From: Bradyrhizobium algeriense | Lineage (GTDB): Bacteria; Pseudomonadota; Alphaproteobacteria; Rhizobiales; Xanthobacteraceae | DNA length: 64,000 nucleotides | Reading direction: 5' to 3' | Assembly: GCF_003062295.1 (NCBI RefSeq) | Contig: NZ_PYCN01000010.1 | Span: 124,001 to 188,000 of the forward strand | In this document: one piece after another, positions 18,507 through 26,924 of the stretch | Layout of the letters: the number at the start of each line of letters is the position of its first letter | Numbering within the stretch: the stretch's first letter is position 1 | Notes under the pieces: generated by a model | What the model saw: the letters and a program-made list of their open reading frames with translations, nothing else | What the model was told of the DNA's origin: nothing | Databases searched by the model: none | Translations under genes and position numbers: made by a program

Positions 18507-18600
18507 GGAGCTGTGGCCGAGTGGCTGAAGGCGGCGGTTTGCTAAACCGTTATAGGGTTGTAAAGCCCTATCGAGGGTTCGAATCCCTCCGGCTCCGCCA
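18507..18600 (+). tRNA. tRNA-Ser (anticodon GCT)
   Basis: A complete serine tRNA including encoded CCA. The acceptor arm GGAGCTG pairs with CGGCTCC (one G-T). The D-arm contains GCCGAGTGGCTGAAGGC, the anticodon loop is TTTGCTAAA with anticodon GCT (reads AGC/AGT), a long variable arm (TATAGGGTT-GTAA-AGCCCTAT) marks the serine class, and the T-arm reads GAGGGTTCGAATCCCTC. tRNA-Ser genes are common island integration sites, and the DNA to the right looks accessory. Confidence 0.98.
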
Positions 18601-18794
18601 CCCTTCAGCGTGTCCAGCCCTCCATAGTGCGATATGGCCGCCGATGGCCGCATCATCACCAAGCAGCATACACACCGTCGATCCCCGCCGTTTCTACGCT
18701 ACAGCCTCCCCTTCGCTTCTGTTAAGCGAATAGGCTTGAGCATGACCGAGTTGGGGCCGTCTGCTGACCGTTGGTTTCGGCCCCAGCAATAGGA

Positions 18795-19085
18795 TTAGCT
18801 GACAAGCGCGCAGTGAGACCGCGATGAGCGCGGCTGCTTCTGTAGTGCGAGATGGAGTTCTTGTGCTCCACCGACGCACGCACACCCTCTCAAGCGTCGA
18901 CTCGAACTGCGGGGGGCCGGGAGCGGCACGACCTGAATATCGACCGTCTCGGTCCGGGCGAACGGTCCTTCCGTGATCTCGAACGTCAGTTGCGTGCCTG
19001 AGAGAAGCGTCAGGCTCACTTTGAAGTTCGGATAGGTGACGTCCATCTCCTGTCCAATAGGGAAACTCTCCATCGACATCTTCAT
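18795..19085 (-). pseudogene. Truncated MoaF-like small protein gene
   Basis: The first ~55 codons from the ATG at 19085 read like the N-terminal domain of small MoaF-related beta-barrel proteins: FPIGQEMDVTYPNF, LLSGTQLTFEITEGPF, ETVDIQVVPL. The expected continuation (an RPGLFLVSWQE-like strand and the C-terminal strands) is missing. The reading frame instead runs on as Arg/Ser/Cys-rich residues to a stop at 18795, and neither other frame restores the family sequence. I read it as a 3'-truncated or rearranged remnant about 200 bases from the tRNA-Ser. Family assignment is from memory of the motif and is moderate. Confidence 0.45.
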
Positions 19086-19264
19086 AGTCCTTTCCCCGAG
19101 GCGGTGAATGGCCGGGCTAAGCCGGCTGTGGTCGCAGGGGCAGTCGGTGGGAGCGGTTCTTAGGCATGCCCGCCGTCCGACATGGACGGCGGCCTTGCTG
19201 GAAAGGGATGACGCCGGTCGACGAGCGGTCAGTCGCTCGAGATCCCGGTCATCCCCGGCAGAGA

Positions 19265-19918
19265 TCAGCCAGCGGCTTTCGGCACAGGCGTATTCAGAAG
19301 CTGCTGCTCCCACTGAAACGCAATGCCGGTGCCGCCGAGGTGCGAGATCAATATCTCGGTCAGCGCTTCGACGTGCTCGGTGCGCGCCCAGTCGCGCTGC
19401 CAATCACCAGCCAGAGCCATCCAAGTCATCGGGTTTGCGCCAGCGGCGATCATCCGCTGGATGGCAACCTCGTGAGACTCGGTCGAAACCCCGCCCGACG
19501 CGTCGGTGATCACGGTTACGTCCCAGCCTTCGCCGGCAGCTTGGATGACAGGCATCGCGACGCAGACTTCGGTCCACAGGCCTGCGATGACCAGTTGTTT
19601 GCGGCCGGTCGCCTTGACCAGATCGACCACCCTCTTGTCCTCCCAAGTGTTCACCCAGGTGCGGTCGATCACTTCCTGATCCGGGAACACGTCAGTGATT
19701 TGCTTGAAGAGAACGCCGCCACGAGCCGCCAGCACACTGGTGAGGATCGTCGGAACATTGAAGGCTTTTGCAAGCTTCGCCAGAGCGGCCACATTGTTGA
19801 CCACCGCCTGAGGGTCATGGCTGTTCACGTTCGTAAGCTGGAAAGGCTGGTGGTCAATCAGAACGAGTACCGAATCTTCGGGACGAAGAAGCGAAGCAAG
19901 GCCGTTACGAAAGGTCAT
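19265..19918 (-). CDS. Isochorismatase-family cysteine hydrolase (YcaC-like)
   Basis: 217 residues from the ATG at 19918, with AAAGGA eight bases upstream. Members hydrolyse amides or vinyl ethers through a Cys-Asp-Lys triad. The nucleophile is Cys119 in LWTEVCV, the aspartate is Asp22 in VLIDHQPF, and the following GxxxxVCVAMP geometry and SHEVAIQRM segment match YcaC-type hydrolases. The substrate of this subgroup is generally unknown. It is transcribed divergently from a LysR-type regulator with a 152-base spacer, a classic regulator-target pair. Confidence 0.9.
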   Translation of the reverse strand: MTFRNGLASLLRPEDSVLVLIDHQPFQLTNVNSHDPQAVVNNVAALAKLAKAFNVPTILTSVLAARGGVLFKQITDVFPDQEVIDRTWVNTWEDKRVVDLVKATGRKQLVIAGLWTEVCVAMPVIQAAGEGWDVTVITDASGGVSTESHEVAIQRMIAAGANPMTWMALAGDWQRDWARTEHVEALTEILISHLGGTGIAFQWEQQLLNTPVPKAAG

Positions 19919-20070
19919 TATGACATCCTTTGCTGCCGCCCATGAGCGGCATTGGTTTTGCGGGAGACGTGCGCCAGGGCGACGTTGCCTGGTCGCAATT
20001 TGCCGTTCCTTTTGGTGATACGGTAGTGCCATAATCAGGCAAGCTGTGTCGCGAAACGAGGAACACCGAG

Positions 20071-20964
20071 TTGGACATCGAAGATCTACAGACATTCGTC
20101 GCAGTGGCCGATGCAGGGGGCGTATCGGCCGCCGCGCGCCGGCTCGGCGTCTCCAAGTCAATTGTCAGTCGACGGCTCTTTCGGGTTGAAGCGGAGCTTG
20201 GCGTCCAGCTTCTTGCACGAACGACCCGAGGCGCCGCGCTCACGGAAGCGGGAATCACGTTCAGAGACCATGCGGCCCGAGCCAGCGCCGAGATCGATAC
20301 GGCCAGGGAAACGATCCTGCCCAGCGGTGAGTTGCGCGGCCGCCTGAGGGTCGCCATGCCGCTTTCTTTCGGACCGACCCACTTCGCCCCCGTGCTTGCG
20401 GAAATGGCGCAACACCACCCGCAGCTCCACATCCATACCTCCTACAGCGATCGCTTCGTCGATCTGATCGCCGAAGGTTTCGATTGCGCGATCCGGGTTG
20501 GTTATCTTCAGGACTCCAACCTGATCGCGAAGCGCGTCGGGCCGATCTATGGAAAGCTTGTCGCAAGCCCGGATTACATCAAAGCGCACGGTTCACCTGA
20601 GACGGTAGAGCAACTCGTCAACCATCAGGCGCTCATGCAAGGAACGGAAGCCTGGCAGTTCATGGATGGCGACAAGATCGTCACGGTTCAGCCGCAGGGC
20701 AGGTTCAAGGCCGACAACGCTACGGCACTTGCCGCTGCCGCGGCGGCAGGACTCGGCATCGCCTGGCTCCCCGATTGCATCACACACGAATATGTGGCCT
20801 CCGGCGCGCTCGTTCCGGTGATGACGCGCTATCCCCCACCTTCGGCAGGCGCGTATGTCGTCCGACCGCCGGGTCAGCACCCCCCACGGAAAGTCCGGGT
20901 CCTCATCGAAATGCTGATCGAGTACTTCGTACGAAATCCGGACGTTTGGGGTCTCGACCGTTAA
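20071..20964 (+). CDS. LysR-family transcriptional regulator
   Basis: 297 residues from a TTG start at 20071 (GAGGAA eight bases upstream; the family N-terminus MDIEDLQTFVAVADAGG begins here). A winged helix-turn-helix occupies residues ~1-60 (SAAARRLGVSKSIVSRRL), followed by the LysR substrate-binding domain (LRGRLRVAMPLSFG to the C-terminus). It is divergent from the isochorismatase-like gene and probably controls it. The effector is unknown; the sensor domain resembles the large CrgA/DsdC-like branch that often responds to small aromatics or redox stress. Confidence 0.92.
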   Translation: MDIEDLQTFVAVADAGGVSAAARRLGVSKSIVSRRLFRVEAELGVQLLARTTRGAALTEAGITFRDHAARASAEIDTARETILPSGELRGRLRVAMPLSFGPTHFAPVLAEMAQHHPQLHIHTSYSDRFVDLIAEGFDCAIRVGYLQDSNLIAKRVGPIYGKLVASPDYIKAHGSPETVEQLVNHQALMQGTEAWQFMDGDKIVTVQPQGRFKADNATALAAAAAAGLGIAWLPDCITHEYVASGALVPVMTRYPPPSAGAYVVRPPGQHPPRKVRVLIEMLIEYFVRNPDVWGLDR

Positions 20965-21235
20965 AACAGGAACGGGGCGAAGCCTTATCAAAGAATTGCG
21001 TTCGACCGTCGCTCTACTGCGGGCCGCTGAGTTCGACGACATTGCCCGCACGTTCCACTTACTGCGACACAGCTTGACGTATCACAGGGCTAGTTGGGCA
21101 GACGGTCGCTCGCCAGTTTAGGCATTCGTCGGGCCGAAAGCGCTCTTCCCGCTCGCGCGGTCCGGATTAATCGAAATCAGGCATTCGCATCGGCAAGGGC
21201 GAGGCCTCCCGGAAGCCCAAGAGAGGATGACGCTC

Positions 21236-22171
21236 ATGAGTTGGAACCCGGCAATCGACCCCGGCTGCCCCGATGAGGTGGGCATCGACGCGATCGAAAC
21301 TCTCATTGTTCCACGCGCTCGCGATCTCGGCGGCTTTGAGGTTCGGCGCGCCCTGCCGGCGCCGAAGCGGCAGATGGTCGGACCGTTCATCTTCTTCGAT
21401 CAGGTTGGGCCGGCCGAACTCCTGATCGGACAGGGCGTTGACGTTCGGCCGCATCCGCATATCGGTCTCGGCACCGTCACCTATCTATATCGCGGCGACT
21501 TCCATCACCGGGACAGCACCGGAGCCGATCAGACGATCCGTCCGGGCGAGCTGAACTGGATGGTCGCCGGGCGCGGTGTCTCCCATTCCGAGCGCACATC
21601 AGCGGCTGCCCGAAGCGGTCCGAACAGCCTGTTCGGAATTCAGACCTGGCTTGCGCTGCCCGGGCGTCACGAGGATATGGCACCGATGTTCGAGCATCAT
21701 GGCAAGGAGGCGCTGCCGGTTATCGAGGATAGCGGCGTCTCGGTCCGGCTCATCCTCGGGGACGCCTACGGCGAAAAGGCCCCTGCGACGATGTTCTCGG
21801 AAACATTCTACGCCGATGTGGCGCTCGAAGCAGGAAGCCGACTGCCGATGCCGGATGATCACGAAGACCGAGGCATCTACATCGTCGAAGGTTCGATCTC
21901 CATCGCCGGCCAGGAATACGAGGCATCTCAGATGATGGTCTTCCGCCCAGGCGACAGGATCACGGTCGCGGCCGGCGACAGAGGCGCGCGGCTGATGATC
22001 CTCGGCGGCGCGACCCTTTCGGGTCCCCGCTACATCTGGTGGAATTTCGTCGCCTCATCCAGGGAGCGCATCGAAGAGGCCAAGGCCGAATGGCGCGCTG
22101 AAAACTGGGGCAAGGGACGTTTCGATCTTCCCGTCAATGACCGGGATGAGCACATTCCACTTCCGGACTGA
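21236..22171 (+). CDS. Pirin-family bicupin
   Basis: About 311 residues; the ATG at 21236 is preferred over one at 21227 because GAGG lies nine bases before it. The pirin N-terminal domain shows VRRALPAPKRQMVGPFIFFDQVGP and the metal-binding histidines in RPHPHIGL, then GELNWMVAGRGVSHSER with the third histidine and glutamate. The C-terminal pirin domain holds HEDRGIYIVEGSI. Some bacterial pirins act as quercetinases; others regulate by protein contact. All four metal ligands are present, so a catalytic metal site is intact. It stands alone, 271 bases after the LysR gene. Confidence 0.93.
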   Translation: MSWNPAIDPGCPDEVGIDAIETLIVPRARDLGGFEVRRALPAPKRQMVGPFIFFDQVGPAELLIGQGVDVRPHPHIGLGTVTYLYRGDFHHRDSTGADQTIRPGELNWMVAGRGVSHSERTSAAARSGPNSLFGIQTWLALPGRHEDMAPMFEHHGKEALPVIEDSGVSVRLILGDAYGEKAPATMFSETFYADVALEAGSRLPMPDDHEDRGIYIVEGSISIAGQEYEASQMMVFRPGDRITVAAGDRGARLMILGGATLSGPRYIWWNFVASSRERIEEAKAEWRAENWGKGRFDLPVNDRDEHIPLPD

Positions 22172-22376
22172 CCGGTGCTGACAAGTCGATCGCCCATATG
22201 CTACCGGGGCGATCGCAGAAGACACGAACGACTTCGCGTTCCGCGTGATAGCTGAAGGGAAGGCGCAGAAATGGCAAACTATTGGCCAAAGCTCGACTAC
22301 CTCGGCTGGCGTGAGACCTGTTCCGCCCCGGTTGGGGGAGTTCCGATCAGCTTTGCAACACGCAGCGGAGCACAAC

Positions 22377-23336
22377 ATGAAAAAGGAAGAACTCGAAGCG
22401 ATCCTTGGCAGTGGCGAGAACACGCCTGATCTCGGCCCGATCGAAGACTACCTTCATGCCATCGCGACCGAGCCGAAGCTGCCGGATTTAGCCGTCGGAA
22501 TGTGCACGGCGAGAATCGAGGAGGCCGCGCCGAAATTGCGCGCCGTTCTGCTGCGGGCTGCGGATGGCGAGGTATTGTCGGACGACGAAAGCCTGCTGCT
22601 GTTCCGCGGGCTTCATATCCTGGGCGGTGCGCGTGACCAGGAAGCCTGCCAACCGCTCCTGCGCCTGCTGCGCCGGCCCCAAGAAGAACTCGACGACCTG
22701 CTCGGCGATGCCGTCACTGAAAGCCTGGCCAAAATCGTCACTGGCGTGTTCGATGATGATGCCGACGCCCTGTTCGCCTTGATCACCGATCGCTCGATTG
22801 ATGGATTCATTCGTGAAGCGTTGTTCGCCGCGGCGACTTTCCTGGCATGGGAGCGGCGCATCCAGCGCGATCGGTTTCGGGAATTTCTGGTCCGGTTCCA
22901 TGAAGAGCGGCCGGCCGAAGACGGCGATCAGGCCTGGGCGGGCTGGCTGCAGGCAATCGCCTTGCTCGGTCTGCGCGACCTGGTGCCGCTCGTCGACGGT
23001 GCCTTTCGTGAAGACCGCATACCCGAAGAATGGATTGGTCGTCCTCAGTTCGATGAGGACCTTGTCGCAGCCGAACACGCGCCCGACGACATCGATCGGT
23101 TCACGCAAATCAACCTCGGTTACATCGAGGACGTGCTGGTGTCGCTGGATTGGGTGCGGGACAGCGAAGACATCTTCGACGAGGACGGCGAGGAAGCCCC
23201 GTGGACCGATTTCGCGTACCCGAGCGAGCCGGTCAGGAATCCCTGGCGTCACGTCGGCCGTAACGATCCATGCCCCTGCGGGAGCGGCAGGAAGGCCAAG
23301 AAATGCTGCCTTGCCAATGGCGAGCCGCCGGCGTGA
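22377..23336 (+). CDS. DUF1186-type protein with C-terminal SEC-C zinc motif
   Basis: 319 residues. The ATG at 22377 has CGGAG about 7 bases upstream. The body is acidic and alpha-helical, with HEAT-like helices (LLRLLRRPQEELDDLLGDAV, SIDGFIREALFAAATFLAW), consistent with the DUF1186 family. It ends in a SEC-C zinc-binding motif NDPCPCGSGRKAKKCC, the element found at the SecA C-terminus and on many unrelated proteins. The function is unknown; SEC-C often mediates contact with SecB or ribosomes. It appears monocistronic. Confidence 0.85.
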   Translation: MKKEELEAILGSGENTPDLGPIEDYLHAIATEPKLPDLAVGMCTARIEEAAPKLRAVLLRAADGEVLSDDESLLLFRGLHILGGARDQEACQPLLRLLRRPQEELDDLLGDAVTESLAKIVTGVFDDDADALFALITDRSIDGFIREALFAAATFLAWERRIQRDRFREFLVRFHEERPAEDGDQAWAGWLQAIALLGLRDLVPLVDGAFREDRIPEEWIGRPQFDEDLVAAEHAPDDIDRFTQINLGYIEDVLVSLDWVRDSEDIFDEDGEEAPWTDFAYPSEPVRNPWRHVGRNDPCPCGSGRKAKKCCLANGEPPA

Positions 23337-23354
23337 GGCCGGCCGCCCGGAATC

Positions 23355-23621
23355 TCAATGCGCCGTCATCCAGGCGCGGGCTTCGCGCTGTGCGGTGGCG
23401 ATTTCGGCATCCGACATCATCTCGGCGACCTCGCGGCGCATCGAGATCGCATCCGCGCGTCCCTTCAGGGCTGCAAGATTGAACCATTTGTGGGCCGCGA
23501 CGAGATTGACCACGCCGGAACGACCGCTCGCCCAGTACAGGCCGCGCTCGAACAGCACGTCCGGGATCGCGGTGGCCTCCACCGGAATGGCCGCGTCCAG
23601 ATCAAAGTGCCCCTGAAACAT
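23355..23621 (-). CDS. Small Sel1-like repeat protein
   Basis: 88 residues with one TPR/Sel1-like helical pair: AHKWFNLAALKGRADA followed by MSDAEIATAQREARAW, the typical end of rhizobial single Sel1-repeat proteins. GGGGAG lies 8 bases before the ATG at 23621. It converges on the DUF1186 gene with an 18-base gap. The expected role is protein-protein contact; no partner can be inferred. Confidence 0.75.
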   Translation of the reverse strand: MFQGHFDLDAAIPVEATAIPDVLFERGLYWASGRSGVVNLVAAHKWFNLAALKGRADAISMRREVAEMMSDAEIATAQREARAWMTAH

Positions 23622-23904
23622 CCGTAGCTCCCCTTTTTATCGTTGCCGCCCTCCCCCGAGCGCGGCCCCTGTCCACTGTCAAAGCACATCCCCAACGCCG
23701 TTTTCCGGTCTGTTGTTGGGATGATCATGACCGATCAAATTTGAAGGGCAGTTTAAGGTTCGCGATGAACGGGATGTAAACGCGCGCCTTGTGCCGTCGA
23801 ACGCGAAATCGCAGAAATGCCTGCGGCACAGGGAGAAGTTACCAATCGTGAAGTTCGGTTTACCCTGCGGTTTCGTAGAACGATAACCATTGCTGCAAGG
23901 TCGG

Positions 23905-23931
23905 CATCATCATCATCATCATCATCATCAT
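23905..23931. repeat. Trinucleotide microsatellite (CAT)x9
   Basis: Nine uninterrupted CAT units. Depending on frame and strand they would encode poly-His, poly-Ser or poly-Asp. Perfect trinucleotide runs of this length are rare in bacteria and prone to slippage. Confidence 0.97.
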
Positions 23932-24147
23932 TCGTCACCGGGCCGGCCGCAACGGCCGTCGCGCAGTTGCTGCGACCATTCGGGGTCCACGGCGCGGCGG
24001 ATACCGAATTCGCGAGCGACGACGCGCCTGGAACAACAGGCGGAAGCGAAGCAACCGACGCCTGCGAACGATCGATGATGAATCAGGGAAGACCTTGGCG
24101 CCGGACGCCCGATGCGTCGGCTATCGGAACGCTCCGGCGGGAGCGGG

Positions 24148-24205
24148 CGTTCCGGGAGAACGAGGACGTTCCAGGGAACGAGGGCGTTCCGGGAACGAGG
24201 GCGTC
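24148..24205. repeat. Short degenerate tandem repeat, ~17-19 base unit
   Basis: Three consecutive units start with CGTTCC and end with AACGAGG(G/A), namely CGTTCCGGGAGAACGAGGA, CGTTCCAGGGAACGAGGG and CGTTCCGGGAACGAGGG. Unit lengths shrink from 19 to 17 bases. No spacer is present between units, so this is not a CRISPR array. Confidence 0.8.
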
Positions 24206-24489
24206 GGCGAACACGTCAGGACCAGATTTCATGCCGGGGCTTTTGGCCCCACTGAAATTGCGGGTCGTAAGGATACCCGCACCGAACGAAGAAAAACTTA
24301 TTTCTTCTGCCGGACCGGTTTTGAAAGAGCGAGCCTCTTTTGAAAGAACGCTCTTCCGAAATACGATCCAGCCGTTTGACCTGATGTCTCGCCGACACCC
24401 TCTTTTCGTCGACCAGAGCCTTCAGACTTTTATCCGGGGCTCTAATGACGTGCCGGCATCAAGTCGCCGGCAATCTTGGAGAAGCGAAG

Positions 24490-24582
24490 TTACTTCTTCT
24501 TCTTGGCGACCTTGCGGGTCTTCTTCGCAGTCTTCTTCACTGCGCTCTTCGCCTTCTTTGCCTTCTTAGCTTTCTTGGCCAT
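24490..24582 (-). CDS. 30-residue lysine-rich, histone H1-like microprotein
   Basis: A complete 31-codon gene: ATG at 24582, stop TAA at 24490. The product has 18 lysines and one arginine, otherwise mostly alanine, in AKKAKK-type repeats, with no acidic residues. An ideal AGGAGG lies six bases upstream of the ATG. The composition resembles the lysine/alanine tails of bacterial histone H1-like (Hc1/AlgP-type) proteins and suggests nucleic-acid binding. It is not the broken tail of a larger gene, because the start and ribosome site are good. Very short basic genes of this type are easily missed by annotation. Confidence 0.75.
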   Translation of the reverse strand: MAKKAKKAKKAKSAVKKTAKKTRKVAKKKK

Positions 24583-25148
24583 GTTGCCCTCCTAATGTAA
24601 GTGAGATGGCTTAATCGCTGCGTGCACTCGGGAATCGAGATGCACTACATCCCGAATACACCAACACATTCAAAAAAACAGCGTCCCGCTTAAGGAAGTG
24701 TTGACGCAGCAATGTGAGAGCGCGCGAAGCACTTCATTCGACGGCACAACGACAAGCGCGCATGTCGATGCAAAAAGTGCCGCAACGACCGACATCGACG
24801 CTTGTCAATAGTGAAGGAAATGCCTGTGCCGCAGGCATTTCTTGAATTCGCGCAAACGACGATCAACGTGCGCTCAATGCAGGCGCGACTCATTACTGCC
24901 GTCAAAAAGCCGCGTGCACGGACTCTGAGTCGCGAATTTTGGCAATAAAAAAATTTTCATGGTCACAGCGTTGGCGCCTCGTCGGCGCTCGCCAAAACCG
25001 GTTCTCCGGACGAATCGCTGCGACCGATTCGCGTCCGCGTTTCCGTGCGTCATGGTAAATTTTCGGATCGCGATGAACGATCGAAGCGCGCTCGCGCGCA
25101 TCTCTCGTGGCGTCATCGACGACAAGAGTCGTCCCGTTACGGGACGCT
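24583..25148. other. Gap between microprotein gene and gatB
   Basis: About 565 bases with no supported gene. It holds the microprotein promoter and the gatB downstream flank. One clear hairpin (10-base stem at 24817-24841) is listed separately. Short frames on both strands lack ribosome sites. Confidence 0.5.
24817..24841. other. Perfect 10-base-stem hairpin
   Basis: GAAATGCCTG and CAGGCATTTC flank a five-base TGCCG loop. No clear T-run follows on either strand, so it is not a typical terminator; it could be an RNA processing or regulator site. Confidence 0.6.
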
Positions 25149-26633
25149 TCAGATGCCGAGCTTCGCCTTCAGCAGATCATTCACCGCCTGCGGATTGGCC
25201 TTGCCGCCGGACTGCTTCATCACCTGGCCGACGAACCAGCCGGCGAGTTGCGGCTTGGCTTTCGCCTGCGCGACCTTATCCGGATTGCCGGCGATGATGT
25301 CGTCGACGACCTTTTCGATCGCGCTGAGGTCAGTGACCTGCTTCATGCCGCGCGCTTCGACCAGCTCGCGCGGGTCGCCGCCTTCCGTCCAGACGATCTC
25401 GAACAGGTCTTTGGCGATCTTGCCGGAGATGGTGCCCTCGCCGATCAGGTCGACGATCGCCGCCAGCTGCGCCGCCGACACCGGCGAGTCCGTGATTCCA
25501 TGGCCTTCCTTGTTGAGGCGCCCGAACAGCTCGTTGATCACCCAGTTGGCCGCGAGTTTGCCGTCGCGCGTTTTGTCGGCGAGACCATCCAGCACCGTCT
25601 CATAGAACACCGCGCTCTCGCGCTCGGCCACCAGAACGCCGGCATCGTAGGGCGACAGACCGAGGCTCTCGATGAAGCGCGCCTTCTTCTGATCCGGCAG
25701 TTCCGGCAGCTCCGCTTTCAGCGCGTCGACATAGCTCTGCGTGAACTCGAGCGGCAGCAGGTCGGGATCCGGGAAATAGCGATAATCATGGGCTTCTTCC
25801 TTGGAGCGCATCGAGCGCGTCTCGCCCTTGTTCGGGTCGAACAGCCGCGTCTCCTGGTCGATCGCCCCGCCGTCCTCGATGATCTCGATCTGGCGGCGCG
25901 CCTCGTACTCGATCGCCTGGCCGATAAAGTTGATCGAGTTCATGTTCTTGATTTCGCAGCGGGTGCCGAGCGGCCCGCCGGGCTTGCGTACGGACACGTT
26001 GACGTCGGCACGCAAGGACCCCTTCTCCATGTCGCCATCGCAGGTGCCGAGATAGCGCAGAATCGAGCGCATCTTGGTCACATAGGCTTTTGCCTGCTCG
26101 GCATCGCGGATGTCAGGTTTTGACACAATCTCCATCAGCGCCACGCCGCAGCGGTTGAGGTCGACATAGGACATGGTCGGGCTCTGGTCGTGCAGCAATT
26201 TGCCGGCGTCCTGTTCCAGATGCAGCCGCTCGATGCCGATGGTGGCGGTCTTGCCGCCGTCGAGCTCGACCACGATCTCGCCCTCGCCGACGACAGGCGA
26301 TTTGTACTGGCTGATCTGGTAGCCCTGCGGCGAATCCGGATAAAAATAGTTCTTGCGGTCGAACACCGAGCGCAGGTTGATCTGCGCATTCAATCCGAGG
26401 CCCGTCCTGACAGCCTGCCTGACGCATTCCTCGTTGATGACAGGCAGCATGCCCGGCATCGCCGCATCGACCAGCGAGACATGGCTGTTCGGCTCGCCGC
26501 CGAATTCGGTCGAGGCGCCCGAGAACAGCTTTGACTTCGAGGTGACCTGGGCGTGTATTTCCATCCCGATCACGACTTCCCAGTCGCCGGTCTGGCCCTT
26601 GATCAGTTTTCCCGGTTTGACTGACACGTTCAT
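25149..26633 (-). CDS. gatB: Asp/Glu-tRNA amidotransferase subunit B
   Basis: 494 residues. GatB binds misacylated Glu-tRNA(Gln) or Asp-tRNA(Asn) and activates the carboxylate with ATP in the GatCAB complex. Visible motifs: [19 protein letters not shown]-type segment [31 protein letters not shown], and [20 protein letters not shown]; the C-terminal GatB/YqeY tail ends [18 protein letters not shown]. The start at 26633 overlaps the stop of the preceding 97-codon gene by four bases (ATGA type), indicating translational coupling. It is the last gene of the gatC-A-B operon. Confidence 0.97.
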   Translation of the reverse strand: MNVSVKPGKLIKGQTGDWEVVIGMEIHAQVTSKSKLFSGASTEFGGEPNSHVSLVDAAMPGMLPVINEECVRQAVRTGLGLNAQINLRSVFDRKNYFYPDSPQGYQISQYKSPVVGEGEIVVELDGGKTATIGIERLHLEQDAGKLLHDQSPTMSYVDLNRCGVALMEIVSKPDIRDAEQAKAYVTKMRSILRYLGTCDGDMEKGSLRADVNVSVRKPGGPLGTRCEIKNMNSINFIGQAIEYEARRQIEIIEDGGAIDQETRLFDPNKGETRSMRSKEEAHDYRYFPDPDLLPLEFTQSYVDALKAELPELPDQKKARFIESLGLSPYDAGVLVAERESAVFYETVLDGLADKTRDGKLAANWVINELFGRLNKEGHGITDSPVSAAQLAAIVDLIGEGTISGKIAKDLFEIVWTEGGDPRELVEARGMKQVTDLSAIEKVVDDIIAGNPDKVAQAKAKPQLAGWFVGQVMKQSGGKANPQAVNDLLKAKLGI

Positions 26634-26923
26634 GCTTTTCCACTCCCGAGCAGCGCGGACACGATCCGCTCCCATTCGGCTTCCAGAGAATCCTTCGCCG
26701 CCGGCTGGCCGGCCTGGCGGTACCAGTAGCCGGCATTGCCGAGATCACCTTCCACCCGGTGCAGATAGGCGTGCACCCAGGCGGAATTCGCATCACTCTC
26801 GTCCTGCACGATCTTGTGCGCACGATCCCAGTCGCCCTTGGCGGCCCACCATAGTGCAGCCAGCGGTGGTTCCAGGCCCGGCGCAGGCCCAGCGTCCGTC
26901 AGGCTGGCGCGGAAATCTGCCAT
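26630..26923 (-). CDS. Conserved small protein inserted between gatA and gatB
   Basis: 97 residues, soluble, Trp/Ala-rich helices ([45 protein letters not shown]). The spacing of Trp and Ala looks like TPR/Sel1-type helical packing. The start at 26923 follows the gatA stop by one base, and its end overlaps the gatB ATG by four bases, so it is translated as part of the operon. No function is known to me. Its position suggests an accessory link to GatCAB or simple co-expression. Confidence 0.85.
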   Translation of the reverse strand: MADFRASLTDAGPAPGLEPPLAALWWAAKGDWDRAHKIVQDESDANSAWVHAYLHRVEGDLGNAGYWYRQAGQPAAKDSLEAEWERIVSALLGSGKA

Positions 26924-26924
26924 G

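Larger units (their letters stand above)
23622..24489. other. Gene-poor stretch with simple repeats
   Basis: About 870 bases without a supported gene. It contains a nine-copy CAT trinucleotide run and a short tandem repeat at ~24150-24205, listed separately. A 250-codon plus-strand frame crosses it, but its product is low-complexity Ser/Arg and runs antisense into the lysine-rich microprotein gene, so I do not call it. Confidence 0.5.

Noticed and set aside
23890-24078. Short frame with nine histidines
   Set aside because: The histidines come only from the CAT microsatellite; the remaining sequence has no coding signs.
24148-24205. CRISPR-like array
   Set aside because: Only three units, no spacers, variable unit length and no cas genes.
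23817-24569. 250-codon plus-strand frame through the CAT repeat
   Set aside because: Low-complexity Ser/Arg product, no ribosome site, and it runs antisense over the well-supported lysine-rich microprotein gene.
24817-24841. Rho-independent terminator
   Set aside because: The hairpin is perfect but neither strand has a following T-run.
25160-26123. Plus-strand frames over gatB
   Set aside because: Shadows of gatB, which has complete family motifs.
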